NCBI GenBank assembly: GCA_964397015.1
Contig: CAYNHL010000051.1
Span: 1-23,641 of the forward strand
DNA from: MADRE2 sp964397015
GTDB lineage: Bacteria; Desulfobacterota; Desulfobacteria; Desulfobacterales; Desulfobacteraceae
Direction of reading: 5' to 3'
Length of the DNA stretch: 23,641 nt
Part shown: positions 23,368 to 23,641 of the stretch, one piece after another
Position numbering within the stretch: position 1 is the stretch's first letter
Layout: the number at the start of each line of letters is the position of its first letter
Notes under the pieces: model-generated
The model's database searches: none
Told to the model about the DNA's origin: nothing
The model's input: the letters and a program-made list of their open reading frames with translations, nothing else
Made by a program: the position numbers and the translations under genes

Positions 23368-23641
23368 CCGACTGCCCTGCCCCCATCGGACACTGTCGCC
23401 GATCGCCTTGAACAGGCCTTTTTCAGGACTAACAAATCATGGTGAATATTTTGCTCCTGCCGGACCGGACTGTCCGGCCACAAATATAACAGTGATATTT
23501 AACTATTTTTCATAATATCTCGATGATATTTCACCAGACTGTATTTATCCGGTGTCATCCTGTGCCGATACCAGAAAAAAACTGACACCCTGAACGAAGC
23601 CGGCGTGCGCCGGCAATACCCAGAAGACCTATGCTGAAAAG
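23330..23641. other. 312-bp stretch without a supported gene
   Basis: No reading frame here has a convincing start, Shine-Dalgarno and protein-like sequence. Visible structures are CCGGAC-T-GTCCGG (23465-23477), AATATC-TCGAT-GATATT (23514-23530) and GCCGGC-GTGC-GCCGGC (23599-23614). The last is a small GC-rich hairpin like those often found between genes. The window ends here, so a neighbouring gene may start just outside. Confidence 0.5.

Noticed and set aside
23295..23483. 62-codon minus-strand frame upstream of the exported-protein gene
   Set aside because: It has no ribosome-binding site and no protein-like pattern, and it overlaps the leader and repeats of the gene at 23284.

Overview
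The window looks like chromosomal DNA of an anaerobic, sulfate-reducing member of the Desulfobacterota, most likely Desulfobacteraceae or a close relative. The main reason is a complete Tmc transmembrane redox complex (tetraheme cytochrome, HdrD-like Fe-S protein, b-type membrane subunit and tryptophan-rich subunit), which is known from sulfate reducers. The order-level assignment is inference. Almost all genes lie on the minus strand; only the first two read on the plus strand.

Region 1 (1-2000, plus strand): a FadL/TodX-type outer-membrane barrel protein with a good sigma70-like promoter and Shine-Dalgarno, then a strong inverted repeat and a small stand-alone IscU/NifU-like Fe-S scaffold protein. 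The latter converges on ligA.

Region 2 (2018-12969, minus strand, read right to left): a tightly packed housekeeping run. It holds a SurA-N-like lipoprotein, a SurA/PpiC-type periplasmic chaperone, MgtE, RecO, a GHMP sugar kinase, GlyQ, GlyS, an 85-aa protein of unknown function, a nucleoside phosphorylase-family protein and the NAD-dependent DNA ligase LigA. Several junctions overlap (ATGA between recO and the kinase, TAATG between glyQ and glyS, 32 bp between the 85-aa gene and the phosphorylase), so translational coupling is likely. An orphan OppF-type ABC ATPase (13044-14018) lies just upstream.

Region 3 (14073-21573, minus strand): the Tmc locus and its control genes. A cytosolic GAF-PAS histidine kinase overlaps a sigma54-dependent NtrC-type response regulator by 4 bp. 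A 230-bp gap follows with a good sigma54-type (-24/-12) promoter candidate and dyads about 140 bp upstream of it. Then come a single-domain response regulator, tmcD, tmcC, tmcB and tmcA, ending at a Rho-independent terminator. The layout suggests that a two-component relay switches this respiratory complex on through sigma54.

Region 4 (21684-23641, minus strand): three lone genes, namely a small two-helix membrane protein, a CI/LexA-like S24-peptidase repressor and an exported protein of unknown function. A shared 10-bp sequence in front of the first two is a candidate operator. No tRNA, rRNA, CRISPR array, insertion sequence or phage structural gene was seen. All calls come from reading the sequence; no database search or folding computation was run.
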